Assembly: GCA_963970005.1 (NCBI GenBank)
Contig: CAXAMN010021995.1
Location: 1,006,202 to 1,070,201 of the forward strand
Length of the DNA stretch: 64,000 nucleotides
Source of the DNA: Durusdinium trenchii
Lineage: Eukaryota; Sar; Dinophyceae; Suessiales; Symbiodiniaceae
Reading direction: 5' to 3'
The translations under genes and the position numbers were made by a program. Under the pieces are notes generated by a model that was given only the letters and a program-made list of their open reading frames with translations, did no database searches and was not told where the DNA came from. Numbering within the stretch: position 1 is the stretch's first letter; each line of letters opens with the position of its first letter. Of this stretch, positions 11,900-24,340 are shown piece by piece.

Positions 11900-14511
11900 T
11901 CACCTATTTTCACTCTTCAACGGCTCTTCCATGCCGTAATGGTCAAAGGCGCGGTCATATTGCTTCGGGTGGGCTTCCTCGGGCAGCGAAGCTGTCTCCT
12001 TCGACAAGCCAGGGCATCCACTGAAGGCGAAGTGTCCCACGATGGTGGTGGAACTGACGATTTTCAAGCTGGCCAGGGAGCTGCAGTCTCTGAAAGCAGA
12101 GCTTCCAATGGATCGCACGGACGCGGGGAGGTGCAAACTTTCTAACGAGCGGCAACCCTCAAAGGCGGAGTTTCCAATGAGTTTCAGTGATTCTGGCAAG
12201 GTGACCTTCGCTAAGGATTTGCAGCGTTTGAAGGCCTTTTGTTCGATCGAAGTCACTGAGTCGATTCTCAAATTCACCAGGGAAGTACAGCCCTCAAAAG
12301 CTGAAGTCCCAATCTCCGTCACTGACGGAATGCTTACCGAGACCAGGGCGCGGCACGCTTCAAAAGTACTTTGCTGAATCTTCTTCAGGGTCTCGGGGAG
12401 AATGATCTCGGTCATAGAGCTGCAGCCTTTGAAGGCAAGACGATTAATAAAAATCGCAGGATTCACGAGCTTCAAGCTGATCAATGAGCTACAGCCATTG
12501 AAGGCTGCGCTTCCGATATCCCTTACAGAATCAGGGACCGTCAAGCTGGTTAAGGAACCACAGCTTTCAAAGCAACTTGTAGGAATGCCTTGTATCTGAT
12601 TGGGTAAGGTCACAGCGGTCAAGCTGCGACAACCTCGGAAGACAGCCGCACCCAGACTTCCAAAACCCACCACCGAGTCGGGGATCTTCACAGACACCAC
12701 CTCTCGACAGCCCTCGAAGGCAGATGCTCCGATCTCCACGAGCTCCTGGGGGAGCTCGAAGGTTTTGAGGGAGGTGCAACCTTTGAAGGCACACTTGCCG
12801 ATACGCTGCACCGAGCGGGGAATCGTCAGTGTGGCCAAGGAGCTACAGCCTTTGAAGCAGAAGTTCCCAAGCTTCTCCAAGGACTCGGGCATGGTCAAGT
12901 CCGCTAAGGAAATACAGTCTTCGAATGCATAGTCTCCAATCGAAGCGACAGGCTCAGGGATGGTCACGCGGAGTAGGTCACCGCAGCTGTCAAAGGCACG
13001 TGGCACCACTTGAGTCGCAGAGCTTGGAATGCTGACCACCAGTAGATCTTCCAGTTCACAGTCAGCCTCTTCTCGGCCTGACTGGCGAAATGCCAGTCTG
13101 ACTGGCAGACGTGGGTTTTGGCCGACGCGAATCGAGCTTTTTCCAAACGATATATCCCTTGAGGTGGTGGTGCTCTCAGCTCACTTCCCTTGCGCCAGAA
13201 GACTTCTTCGGGGTGTGGAATCTTGCAACCTAGGACAAGCCGCCGTGCTGTGAGTGGTTGCTTTGTGATACATGTTGTTGTTTATGTCTAAGCAGTTGCG
13301 GACCCGCAACTTGAACTTGGAAAGTTTTTGGGACTGTAGACCACAACGTTCATGGGTCAACCTAGCTTGAAACTGAGCTGTGGAATCACTAACCACCGAG
13401 AAATTCCCAGAAACGTCTCGAAGCCGAAATCAAACGCTGGCATTTGAACAGACCAGTTGCAGCTGCATTCCAGAACATTGATGCGGTAGAGCGCCTGCAC
13501 TTCCGACGTTGAAGAGATCTTTGCTCCAGTCACAGTGACATTGTTGTCCTGCAGCAGGTGACCTTCACAAATCAGCTCCACGTGGGTCATCTTGCGCGTC
13601 AGCTCATCCTTCGTTGGTTGCAACGCCTGGGCTCGGGGGCCGGAACTCGAAGAGACCGCTGGACGCCGCCACGCCGAAGAGGTGCTGGTGAGGTAGAACA
13701 CATGTGGAAGAAAACCTGCATGTTGGCATGTTGGGGAGGGATCTTCAATTGTTAACCCGGGTTTACCCCCACCCAAACCTGGTTTAAGTAAAGAAACGGA
13801 CTTTTTTGGGAGGATCATGGTGGATCGAAATAGTACAACGACCCCAAGAGACCTCAAATTAACCCAAGGTTAGAGAAGGCGTTTTTCGGGCTAGTGGGGC
13901 TCGTGTGTTCCACGGTGTCGCAGCTAAATGCGTTCCCAAGATTGGTCGAGGCCACCCACCACCCAAACGTTGACCTCAGTCGTGGGCTTAGATTTTTCAA
14001 AATATTGGCCTCTGTACTCCCCTCCAATGCTAACATGAACCGGGGGCTCCGTGGTTCTAAAGGAATGTTTTCCTTTGCGCCTCATGGGGCAGGGTACCCT
14101 GCATCATAGATCACTGTTCTTCCCCCCCCCCTCGTTCTCCGCGCAGCCCGCCCCACACCGGTCGCGTCCCGATCGCGGCCTTCAGCTGTTCTTTCAACTC
14201 GGAGATCGTGGTCTCGGGCGACGCCTCGACCAGTGCCACTTCCCCACCTGCGGCGAGGTCTCGCGGCTGCGACCGGAACTTGGGATGCCGCAGAGGGACC
14301 GGTGGAAGCGATTTGATCGAAGCCTTGGGAGAACTCGCCCCATCTGATGCATGGCTTCTGGGAGAAAGAATTGCCTTTGATCCTCATGGGATGACTACAA
14401 GTAGGTCCAGTGAAGTATACCTGTGCGATCACTGCCTTGAACCCGGATCACATTGTGGCTCGATCTAAAATGATCCAAGCCACTCACCAACTGCACGGGA
14501 ATCTTCATCAT
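11900..14511 (-). CDS. Ubiquitin-like domain plus BspA-type leucine-rich repeat protein
   Basis: Exon 1 (14481-14511) starts with tandem ATGs and encodes 'MMKIPVQLVSG'. Exon 2 (14159-14247) continues 'GEVALVEASPETTISELK', and exon 3 (from 13626 down to about 13480) holds 'MTHVELICEGHLLQDN'; together these resemble a beta-grasp ubiquitin-like module. A long last exon (about 13090-11903, stop at 11900-11902) encodes about 15 BspA/LRR_5 repeats of about 23 residues, each with the pattern Lxx-IPxSVxxIGxxAFxGCxSL. Intron 1 is GC-AG (AGTG|gc to cag|GT) and intron 2 is GT-AG; both preserve frame. The boundary between exon 3 and the repeat exon is not fixed. BspA-type repeats are usually protein-binding solenoids. 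The combination with a ubiquitin-like N-terminus is inferred from frame continuity. A GTG at 13039 would be the first start-like codon of the repeat frame, but an in-frame open stretch continues upstream, so it is not the real start. Confidence 0.85.
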
Positions 14512-14652
14512 GGCGCGGATTCCGCAACCCCGGCGGTGCTCCGCAGGGGGGGCCGCAGGTGTTCAGGGGAAGGCGAAGTCTTCTTTCTCTGTTGGGGTAG
14601 TGGCTCGGTGGCGACATTCCTTGGGGTTGCTACATATGGCATGGGTCCAGAC

Positions 14653-14653
<1 letters not shown>

Positions 14654-14685
<32 letters not shown>

Positions 14686-14712
14686 GAGAGGGAAAAAAAA
14701 AAAACAAAATAA
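14654..14712. repeat. AG microsatellite with adjacent A-rich run
   Basis: AG repeats with one CG interruption run from about 14654 to 14691 and pass into an A-rich stretch. It lies just upstream of the start of the BspA-LRR gene. Confidence 0.85.
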
Positions 14713-15030
14713 AATAAAGAAACTGCAGTTGTTCTGCCAGGAGCGGATTCTCGGCAGTGTGGGTGAAGCAGCATCTGGAATCTGGCGTATGGCATCAATC
14801 TCCAAGAGCCAACAAGTCTTGCCGAAGTCTTCCGGTCGTGGAGAGTGACGCTTACCGGCTTCCCGGGGCTTACTGTCACTCCGTGAGCTGAAAGGGGCAT
14901 GCAAAGACTTGGATCAAATCCCCTCCTCGAACTGGCGGGAACGACTGACAGCTCCTTTCAATATCCAATCATACTCAAGTCGATGAGCTTTACACAATGC
15001 CCAAGCAAAATGGAGGCGGATGGGATCACA

Positions 15031-15090
15031 AACAAACAAACAAACAAACAAACAAGCAAGCAAGCAAGCAAGCAAGCAAACAAACAAACA
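15031..15090. repeat. Compound tetranucleotide microsatellite (AAAC)n(AAGC)n(AAAC)n
   Basis: About 60 bases of AAAC units that change to AAGC and back to AAAC, which suggests point substitution followed by local expansion. Non-coding. Confidence 0.92.
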
Positions 15091-15099
15091 GTGAAGGAA

Positions 15100-17890
15100 A
15101 AAGCCTGGGGTATCGTCCTTAAGCCCGCCGAAACACCCAGTGACACACCCAATGATCAATGAGGGTTCATCCCGAAGCACTCATAGACTCATAGACTGGT
15201 CGAAATCTGTCCTTCAGGCTTGCCCCAACCTGTGACCAAAACCACTTGTTTCATGTCGCTTAATGTTTCTAGTATACAAAGATGTAGCAAGAATTTCCTG
15301 TCACACATGGGATCAACAAAAGGTTTCTAGGACTGAGAAGAATATGATCTCCTCGCCGCAGGTGGCTTCTTCTTGATGACCCTCCAACCCTCGGTATGGC
15401 CCCTCAAAAGACTATTTTCCTCTGCAAAACGGGGCCTTTGTCCACTTCATGTTTGTTGGAGGGAGGGAAATTCATGCCAAAGCCACCTTGTTTGGGAATT
15501 TCCTGGGGCTTCTCCGCGCTTAACTTCCTCCCCTTGCAGCCCAAGACGCAGCAAGTCTCGCAGGAGCAAGGAGACACGCGCCTCCGCGTGAGCATTGCAG
15601 GCCTCAAGCCAGTGAGAGCATGGGAGTGAAACTATAATGAAGCTCCAGAAATGGTGGAAGCTCCAGTCTCAGGCACTCCAGTCTTGCAATGGTAAGCAGT
15701 GGTAAGTATCATGTTGAATCATATTCCATTCCATATACCAGCACCATCCGAAGGGTGCGTTTTGGGTTTACATGCTTGATATGGAGTGTCTGGTATGGAG
15801 TGTCTATTCCTCTTGCACCGCGAGCCCGGCCCTTCTCTTCAACGTCCAAGGTCCCCGGGCGGTCGAGCCCGTGATCAAGACCTCGTTCACGAGAAAAGAG
15901 GTCCTGAAGGGGCGCCAGTCAGGGGTGATGCATGTAGACTTCAGGTAGCTCGGTGGACGAATTAAAGTCCGTGGTGTTCATGGCGTGGCACTGGACTTTT
16001 CCACGCCAAAACCAGGTTTGAATTGCTTCCAGTGACCTTGATGTCAAAGGTCGGAGTACCAACCCACCCAGACCCCCCCGACCATCGTGTCGCGGCCGGA
16101 TCCGTTGCTATCAAAGGCTCCCCACCACGAACTTCCCCTGAGGCAAGGGAGGATGCTGGAAAACGACTCTCTGGACTCTGGACCGACTTCTGTCAAGAAT
16201 GGAACGAAGGCGTCTCAGCCGTCATAACTCGCAGGTTGTGAAAGGTTCCGGAAGGTCCGACGGTCCAAACGCCCCAGTCGTTGGTCCCGAAATCCGACGT
16301 CACCAGGCCTCCGCCTCCCAGCCATCTGTGCAGAGGTAAACCAGGTCCGGCATGGCTGACAGCCTGGAGGTGGGGGATCTTTTCGGACGAGGACGAGGAG
16401 CGTTCACAGAGGCTACGGCCCCCACCTTCGAAGGCTGGCCAGCAAGGACTGCCACTCGGGGGAGACCTGCCGCCGAGGCAAAACAATCGAAGGACGGCAA
16501 GAAGGGTGGTTTAGGAGAGAAACCGATTGTTGGCGGCCGATTCGCAATGATCAGTTGCCATAAAATCAACATCATAGACTTCAAATACGCTCGATGATTC
16601 CAAAACATTCCATTCCCTCCGCATGGTGCCTTGGATCAAAAACTCAGCTGATCTACCATGTACTCAAAGAAAAGCACATGAGACATGACCCGTGCTGTTT
16701 CCGCTCGTCAGTATGGCCTGTTCAGGAAGGCCTTGTGCGGACCTGCACGGTCTTTTTCAGAGCCACCAGCCCCAGCGTTGATGTGTTCGTTGGGATGTTC
16801 GTGATGATTTGGGGGTGAAACAGTCAGCCTTCCTAGTCAGGGCAAGCCCTGCCCTCGCAACATCCTCGTCTTCTTTTGGACTGCGGTGCAAGTCCTTGAC
16901 AGAATTTTGTGCCAGGATCGATCAAGAGGAGGGAGGTCCACGGTCCTGCTGTGCATTCTTGATGACTTGCATTCCTGCATAGAAGTGTTATATAAGTTTT
17001 AGACCAAACTTCCTCTCACAAAACATCATAAAGCTGAAGAAGTGTTGACCCCTGACCCCGGACGTTTCACCACTGTCCCTGGGGTGCCCGGGCGGCAGCC
17101 CCGACAGCGCCAGCACCACGCGTCGTCGGAACGCCCAAAGTCCGCTTCGCTGGGCCCTGGGATGCCAGTCGCCCGAGGTCGTTGGGACGGGTTGGCTTTC
17201 TTTGGGTTCCATCTCGTCCCCCCTTTTCCTTCGATTCTTTGGGGTTCACAAGTCACTGACTCGTGCGTCGCCTCGGCGAGCCCCCCTGAGGATCGGACAC
17301 CAGGCACTGGTTGCAGTCGTCGCCTAGGACCCGCCGGGCCGGCGGGTTTGGAGGTGAGCGACGCACACCAAAATGAGCGAGCTTTGGTGGAGAGAGTTGA
17401 GAGTTTGGCACCCCATAGGTCCCTACTTCGTAAAAGGATATTGAAGTTGAGTATAAGAAGAAAACGATCCATCAAACTTGGATATCCTTATAGATTTGAT
17501 ATGGGATTCGACGGTGTTTCTTGATCCATCAAAAAAAACTTTCGATGCCACTGAGAGACCCACCTGGAGAATCAGATATGACCTCATTTTCTGGCAATCA
17601 AAATACATCAAAATACTACTGATCGTGCCAGCAAGGGGTAAGAGCCAGTTTGCGTCATTTGATTCCTGGCCAAACGGGCACATTTGGAGATTGTCACGTG
17701 GTTGCACGGGTTTCTTCATGTTTCTTTGATAGGGATGCCCTTAATACTTAATACCAGTATCTCTGAGCCTGGCAGGTTTAGCGCCTTGCAGATCTTGTGG
17801 TGGGGAGGCGACCAGGCTCACAAAACTTGAACACTCGCTTCTTGAACCTCACCCACCCTTTAAAGAGAAATGAAGTCTTCACTCCTCACC
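15100..17890. other. Gene-poor stretch with a few open GC-rich patches
   Basis: No family recognised. A plus-strand patch at 15795-15950 reads 'NVQGPRAVEPVIKTSFTRK' and ends at a GT donor-like site (cag|gtagct). Patches at 16050-16230, 16250-16500 and 17040-17380 are open on both strands. I would not call genes here without transcripts. Confidence 0.35.
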
Positions 17891-18606
17891 CTTCACTCCT
17901 CACCCTCCTCCCATTCCGCTGATTCCTCGCCCCAGTGGCTCACATTGCGCGGCCGATTCTCCGGCCACAAGGTGAGCGACCTCGACGCACCGCCCGCTTC
18001 GCTCCCCCGGACCGATCGACGGTGGAACACGGTGGAAGGAGGGTGTCTCATGTTCGGGGAAGGAGACCTCTCTGAAGTGGCCGGGATTTTCCTTGAAAAC
18101 CGGGTGTGAGGTGAACCGATACGGTAATATATTTGTTTGGAAGATCATGGACATGTCCCCCGCAAAATCATGCCTTGCGTGATTTTGGACACCCAATGCC
18201 CCCCAACAAAAAAGGGGTGACCTGCAGGTCATCGACCGATGCGAAAAGGAAAAGGCGAGTGTTTTTTGTTTTTCAAGGAGGTCCATGTTAGAATTTCCAG
18301 GACACATCTGCGAAGCCGTTCGGTTGGAGGACCGTCGACAGGACGTGGTCACATCAATGCTGACCTGAGGAGCCCCACTCTGGACCCAGGTGCATCTCCG
18401 TGAGTTCCTGGAGATATCAATGGAGTTCCCTGAATCACTGAACAAACCGAAACCAGATCTGACGATCTGACGAAAGACGAGATCTGACGAAGTCCCATGG
18501 GTTTGAAGACATCTTTGACTTCTATTCTGGGAGTACGTCAAGAGTGCCACCCTCAAAGAGACGCATCAGTCACATACATCCAACGCAAGAGTGCCCTGTC
18601 CTGCAC

Positions 18607-21600
18607 CCCCAGAGCCGCGCCCAAGACGAAGCGCCGGATGCCCTTCAAGGCCAAGTGGGCGGAGAACCACATGTCATCCTAGGAGTTCCCCGGCCACGCA
18701 GCCCGAGATCTCGCGGTTGGCACATCGAAACATTCCATGGGTCCGAAAGAAAAGGGCCTTTCCACGTGCAAGTCTTGCGACATGTCTTTGAGTGGAAGGT
18801 CTAGTTGCAGGCCACTTTGGCAGCCAACTTGTTTTGAGGGAGAGCACATGAGAGCACCTTGTCATGTTCAAGCCGCACACGGCTAAATACATGATGTACT
18901 TAGCTGTATCTTGCTTTGGGGTTACAATCTAAGTTGAATAGATGCTTTTCACTCAGGCACTCTTCAAGAGTGCACGGACGTCTCTCACACTGATCGAATT
19001 CCATCCCCAACGCTTCGTCAGACTGTCGTCCCGTGGATGGTCCCGACGGTTCGTCTCCTGGTAGCGGCACTGCTGACAGGCTGAGCCGTACTCGAAGACC
19101 CGCTCGTCGAAGAAGCCGCGTTGATAGACCACGCCTCGGAGCTCCGTGGAGCTCGTTGAGCTCCGAAGAAGTGCCGCTCGCGCCGCCCAGGCCGCGCCCC
19201 AGGGAGCGACGCGACGCAAGGAGGGAGGGAGCTACGCAAGGACAAGGAGAGAGGGAGCTACGCTACGCAAGCATCTGATTTCAATTGACTCTACTGTCTG
19301 AATTGCCATATTAAAGCTCAGGCAAAGAGAACCATCCAAGGTGAGTTGGTTGGTGGGGCTGCCAGTAGCGAGGCAAGGCTCCCAAGTAGCTCACCAGCAC
19401 TGGCCCAGCAGAAAAGCCCTGGTCTTGCAAGTACCGTGGACGCTGAAGGCCTTGCCGAGCAAAAGACTGCGACTTCCCCTCCTGAAAGCCATGTAATTGT
19501 GCGTGACATCCTTCCAAAGGTAGGGAAGACACCCCAGCTGTTTGAAGTTTGAACCACCAAGTCCCAATTCCCCCCCATCCACCATGTTATAACCGTTACG
19601 GCGAGTATTGACCCACCCAAAATCCTCACAAGAATCGACGACCCGCCCAAAGGCGTCTTGTGACCACCGAACAAATAGACAACATCTGAAAAAATAACAA
19701 TAACAATAATACAGTGTGTATATCCCTAGACTTCCAAGACCATTTAAAAAATGGTTGACCTGGTGTTTGTAGTGTAAAATCCTTAGTTGATTTGGTAAAG
19801 CCTATTAAATTAATGGTTGTTGGAAGCCTAGGGTATATATATATAACTTCAACCAACTCTCTCCAGCCTGCTCTTCAATCCCATGCGCAGCTGAACGCCT
19901 TTCAATCTCCTCTCCAGACCATCAGTCTCCTTCAGCCTCCTCGTCCCCTTCATCCCCTTCATCCCCTTCATCCCCTCATCCCACCTTGCTCTTGCAAGCT
20001 CACCAACTCGCCCAAAAGCCCGGGCACCGACAGGAAGCCTTGCGCCGCCACGGCAGATCCCGGGTTCCCCAAGGCGCTCCGCATGAGCTGCTCGATGAGC
20101 TCCGGCCCTGAGTAAGGAGGCGGAGTCCGGCCGGGTGCCCAGCATAGGGCAACAGTCAGGTGCTGAGGTGATTTGGGTGAATCCTTTGAGAAAGCTATAT
20201 GATGATGTACATTGTTACATATGTGCTTCTTAGTTCATATATGTTCATATATGTTCATATTAATTCGCTTTGGCATCGATGACCGAGAAAGAAAACTGAC
20301 CGAGTACATGTAGGAAAGTCTCCGTTCGTCACATGGTCTCGACGGTGTCGACGGTGGCGGTCTCTCCCGGTCCCAACCGTTCGTGGATGGTGAGACCCAA
20401 GGAGACCCAACCGATTCGTGCACCACAAGGCGTCCAAACACCAGCTTTGCGGGGTGCTGTACAAAGGGTGGACAAATGCTGTTTCTGAGGAACAAGTGGT
20501 TGGTGTGGTCGAAAAGCATGGAAAGACCATTTCTCACCGTGACACCAAAGCTCCAACACATGTTTGTCTTCTCGATTCTATGGATTCCAAGGATCTATTG
20601 ACAAATTACCTGGTGTAGAGTTGAACATGAGCCTCCAATGGAGCCTACAATGAGAGAAAATGGAGTGTCAGGTGGAATTTGGGCACTCGCCATAACTTTC
20701 TTGGCTGGCATACCACTTCATCCACCATTCATCCACCATTCACTCCACCTCAGTCCATGCTTCTTTCTCCACCAGCTCCCAGTCTTTCCCAGTCTTTCCC
20801 AGTCCAAAGCTCCATAGATGTGATCATCATCCACCACCACCAGGAAGGTCCAGGGATCCTCTTCCAGTCGTAAACCGTTCAGCAGGTGGGTCCCGGGCCC
20901 CAGATCCTCGCAGCGGAAGAGCCGCAGCGACGGCTTCGACGCCATCCTCAGCCGGACAGCGACGCCTTCGACCGGTGGAAGAAGCAGATCGTTTGGGTGG
21001 GAGCAGAACTGGAGGAGACCCTGCACCCTGTTACTAGTAGCGTCCTTGCTGCTAGTAGCTATATATCTAGTAGCTTCTTGTTACCAGCTATTTGGCTAAT
21101 TGCTCCTAGTAACCTAGTAGTAATGCCCTTTGTTACTAGACCGATTTGAAGAACTGGAGGACAAATGAAACTAATCGTCATGTTGGCAAGTATGTTATTT
21201 TTCGCTCTTTGATGAGAGGTGCCAAGACTTCATCCAAGTGTAAGGATTACACGAACATACCTGAACCTGCGGTACAGAGGCAACACATGCCCTTGATTAC
21301 AAAGTGCGGGCCAGCAGGCTTAATTTTGGCCTACACCTCCTCTGTCCTGTCATGAAGGGTTGGAAGAAGAACCCCTACTTGTGAAAAACATCCAAAATTG
21401 GAGGTTTGAGTTTTGATTCGATGGTTTTCATGGGTTTAACCCACGTGTTCCCCTGGCTCATCTCTTCCAAGACGCCCCACCCCTTCCGCCCAGGATCCAG
21501 GATGGGATCTGGTAGCTCTCGCCAGTCCGGTTGTAGACATAGGGCACACTCATGTAAATCTCCTGACGCGAAAAGCAGCCACTCAGAGCACACAGCACAC

Positions 21601-22010
21601 GTCGCGTGTTTGCTGGATCGGACTCCGTCGAACATGCGTCGCGCGGCGTCCGCGAACGGCATGTGCGTTGGACGGCGCCACCCGCCAACCGGGAAGGAAC
21701 CGCTGGGAGTCTCAGCCTCTCATGATCCTCAAATCAAAACCACGGATTCTTTCCATGACATCTTGCATCATCTATCCAACACCTGCCATGGATCCACCTG
21801 CCATGTATCCACCATCTGCCATGTATCCAACATCTGCCATGGATGGAACAAAATCTTACCCATACCTCGCCCTGCTCTTCGTCCCAGCATCGTTGGCCGG
21901 CCAGGTTTGCCGGAGCATCGAATCGATCACGGGCTCGGTGTACTGGATGCGCTGGGGGATGGTGGTCATCACCACCACGACCCCTCGGTCGCCGCTCCGG
22001 TGCTCCGGTG
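18607..22010 (-). CDS. Glycosyltransferase-like protein with TTIPxRI and DDDH motifs, multi-exon
   Basis: Six short minus-strand exons join in frame into one conserved protein. In order: about 22010-21889 'MTTIPQRIQYTEPVIDSML' then 'RQTWPAND'; 21562 to about 21490 'EIYMSVPYVYNRTGESYQIP'; 20946-20813 'FRCEDLGPGTHLLNGL' and 'VVVDDDHIYG'; 20107-20004 'PELIEQLMRSALGNPGSAV' and 'AAQGF'; 19141-19058 'LRGVVYQRGFFDERVF' and 'CRYQ'; 18678-18607 'DDMWFSAHLALKGIRRFVL'. The TTIPxR opening and the DDDH acidic motif resemble a glycosyltransferase-like family seen in algae and bacteria; the acidic cluster would bind a metal and nucleotide sugar. Acceptor substrate unknown. Two introns are GA-AG (20812-20108, 19057-18679), one GT-AG (20003-19142) and one GC- or GA-AG (21888-21563). 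The N-terminus was not resolved; an open minus-strand patch at 22430-22590 may belong to it. A possible last exon ends with a stop at 17893-17895 ('LTLWPENRPRNVSHWGEES'). Confidence 0.8.
19940..19985. repeat. CATCCCCTT minisatellite inside a glycosyltransferase intron
   Basis: Five near-perfect 9-base units. It falls within the intron between exons at 20004-20107 and 19058-19141. Confidence 0.85.
20236..20262. repeat. ATGTTCATAT tandem repeat
   Basis: Just under three copies of a 10-base AT-rich unit in the intron between glycosyltransferase exons at 20813-20946 and 20004-20107. Confidence 0.75.
21031..21142 (-). repeat. Dispersed repeat family A, copy in a glycosyltransferase intron
   Basis: Contains tagtagcgtccttgctgct, agtagcttcttgttacc and ctagtagtaatgccctttg landmarks. 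It lies between exons 20813-20946 and 21490-21562. Confidence 0.85.
21775..21845. repeat. Tandem 15-18 base repeat (catctgccatgtatccac)
   Basis: Four imperfect copies inside the intron between the first two recognised glycosyltransferase exons. Confidence 0.85.
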
Positions 22011-22429
22011 CTCCCGGCAGATCTGGGGTTCCAAAGGGTCAAAGTGAAAAGGAAGGATCGACCAGGTGGAGCGCTTCTTTAAGACCAGGTGGAGAAAAAC
22101 GTTGGTCAATCTGATTCGGACTTGGGGACTCTGTCGAAAGTGCAGAAGAATAGACCAAGTCCAAGGAAACCTTGGTTTAGACACAGCAGCTCTCACGCAG
22201 CAACCTTTGCACGCGCCAGGATTGAAAAGGTTGTTTGCCCACCAGGGGTGGTGGAACGCGCGAGCATCGAACGGAACCGGTCCAGCTACTGTCCGAGCAC
22301 TTTTACACCCATGGCCTGCAGCCATGGCGTCACCAAAACGAAAACACCGGACCACTGCACCAATGCCTGTCCTGCGAAACGCGACCGGCGTGTGGCCCTT
22401 GATCCTGAGCAAAACCCTCTCTGGGCGAA

Positions 22430-22590
22430 CGCGGCGGGACGTCCTCGCGTCGACCGGGGCACGGTATTGCTCCCGAAGTTCCTGGAGGTCTCCCGGATGC
22501 ACCGTGCGCGGCCGCAGGAAGGGGATCCAGCGATGGAGATCCGGTTCCACCTCGAAGAAGCGCTGAATCTTCGCAGAAAATGGATGTTTT
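22430..22590 (-). CDS. Possible upstream exon, unassigned
   Basis: A GC-rich minus-strand segment reads 'FFEVEPDLHRWIPFLRPRTV' and 'LQELREQYRAPVDARTSRR'. Composition is protein-like and it lies about 400 bp upstream of the first recognised glycosyltransferase exon in the same orientation, so it may be part of that gene's N-terminus. A 166-residue frame on the plus strand overlaps it but has the Arg/Pro/Ser bias of a shadow frame. No family recognised. Confidence 0.35.
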
Positions 22591-22599
22591 TTTATCAAA

Positions 22600-23085
22600 G
22601 ATTCGTCATGGTTGGACGAGCAGAGATGCATGAAGCGCTGAATCTTCATTCATCCTCATCCTCATGAAAAATGTCCATCCTCGCCTGGTTCCAGGGGCTA
22701 CGCTGGTCGGTCTGGTCGGTCGAGACCGACGTCCTATGACCGATGTACGGTGGTTGCCGTTTCGCGCCCTCGATCGATCCCTGTTTCGGCCTCCAAAACA
22801 GGATCGGATCTGGTCCGTGCACATGCACCTCCTTCCTTCCGCAAGCGGAACAAACTCTTTGGGCTCTTGAAAGGCCACTTCTTCCAAGGCTCCATGGCGA
22901 CACATTGGAAGATCTGCAGCGTGAGCAGCATCCATGGCCGTGGCCACGCGCTGGACCGTGCCATGGTTCGGATGAACTGGGAAGAGGCCCACGCTTCGGC
23001 CCTCGAGGAAGCAACGGTATCTCCTACTAGATGTTGTACGAAAGCCCATGTTTCTCAGGGTGTCCATGCATCATTTGCATGAATT
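22600..23085. other. Open region, coding strand undecided
   Basis: Both strands are open over 22750-23030. The plus strand reads 'HGRGHALDRAMVRMNWEEAH' and the minus strand 'RVATAMDAAHAADLPMCRHG'. Either could be an exon, and no family is recognised. Confidence 0.25.
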
Positions 23086-23089
23086 TGCA

Positions 23090-24335
23090 TGAATTGGGTG
23101 CCTGTGGCTTCTTGAAACCACAACGTCTTATCCAGGATACTCAATCCCCTGCATATATCAATAGGGTATGGACATCTCAACATGCAAAAGCCCGTGGTGC
23201 AGGATGAGGACTGTCTGCAACAGGATGAATAGGCTCAGTAGAAGTGGTTGTGCGAATCACGAGCCGCATATACCGGTACAGATGTGGTGCTTGGGACAAC
23301 CCTCTTTCTTGATGGCGTGCCTATGACACGCTGGAAAACTCACTAAAACAATGCTTTCTGAGACAGCATGAAACGACAGTGCGCACAATCTTCAGAATGA
23401 ATGAAATGAGGTTGGTCTTTGGTCTATGTGAAAGGGGATGGACACAAAAGGCATTATAAAATATTACAAAATCTTCGTTCGTTTGCTACACGGCTAATGC
23501 TTGAGAAAATAAACAGCAAAAGAGAAGAGATAGTTTCACATGCCCTTCGCTCACCCTGATGCTTCACTTTTGAGCTGCAAAGTTACCTAAATAAATTACA
23601 CCCCTGCCCCTTTTTAAAAGGAGCAAGAACCTCTATAGCTTGCAGCTATTGGGGGAATAAACCGTCCTTTTCCTCTCAAAACGAACCGTTCACGGCCGTC
23701 TGCGTCTGGTGAATTCGTCCCGGCCAAACGGCCCCATCCTTCGGCCCCATGAAACCGTCCGTTCGCCAATCTGGAGTTCCGGACGGTGCAATTTCGATCG
23801 ACGGATTGGACAAACCTCTTCTCTGAAGAAACTGCCAGAAACCACCGGATTTCACGTTCGTAGGAAGTTCAATCTATAGTTGATTAGACACCTTCCGCTT
23901 CTTTTTTTCGGTTGGATTGTGTTTTCGATATGCCATCTTCCCATAACAAGCGATATTACGACTCAAGGTGCAGAGATGCAAAGTGGATAAATCGGCCAAC
24001 CGCTCGCGGTGGCGCTCCTTTTTGGTTGGCCTCACGCCATCCACAATCACTCCTCGCCGTAGATCAGACTACGGCCCCCCCAAAAAACCGACAAATCGTT
24101 CAGCACATCTCCATGACAGGTTCCTTGCTGAGGTCCTTTGCTGAACCATGTGGCCACACTCCGAGCAAGGCAGGACCCGAAAACTTCAGGGCAATTCAAG
24201 GTGAAGAGCACGCTCCTTGGTGCCACGCTAGTAGTAACAGGTGCCTTACTAGTAGTAACAAGGTTCGCTATGTGTTTCTGAATCCAACACCCAAATTCCC
24301 TGTCCTCCAAGCGATTCCCTCATCCTGATGGGCTG
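23090..24335. other. Non-coding stretch with one dispersed repeat copy
   Basis: AT-richer sequence from 23090 to 23900 with no open frames of note. A copy of the TAGTAG/AACAAG dispersed repeat is at 24222-24268. Confidence 0.45.
24222..24268 (+). repeat. Dispersed repeat family A, copy
   Basis: tgccacgctagtagtaacag followed by gtgccttactagtagtaac, nearly identical to the copy at 59392-59480. Confidence 0.85.
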
Positions 24336-24340
24336 AAGGG

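Noticed and set aside
13037..13039. GTG as start of the BspA-LRR gene
   Set aside because: The frame is open further upstream and three upstream exons join in frame to an ATG at 14511. Non-ATG starts are not expected in this kind of genome.
22066..22566. 166-codon plus-strand frame
   Set aside because: Arg/Pro/Ser-rich translation typical of the antisense of a GC-rich exon. The opposite strand has a better protein-like reading.
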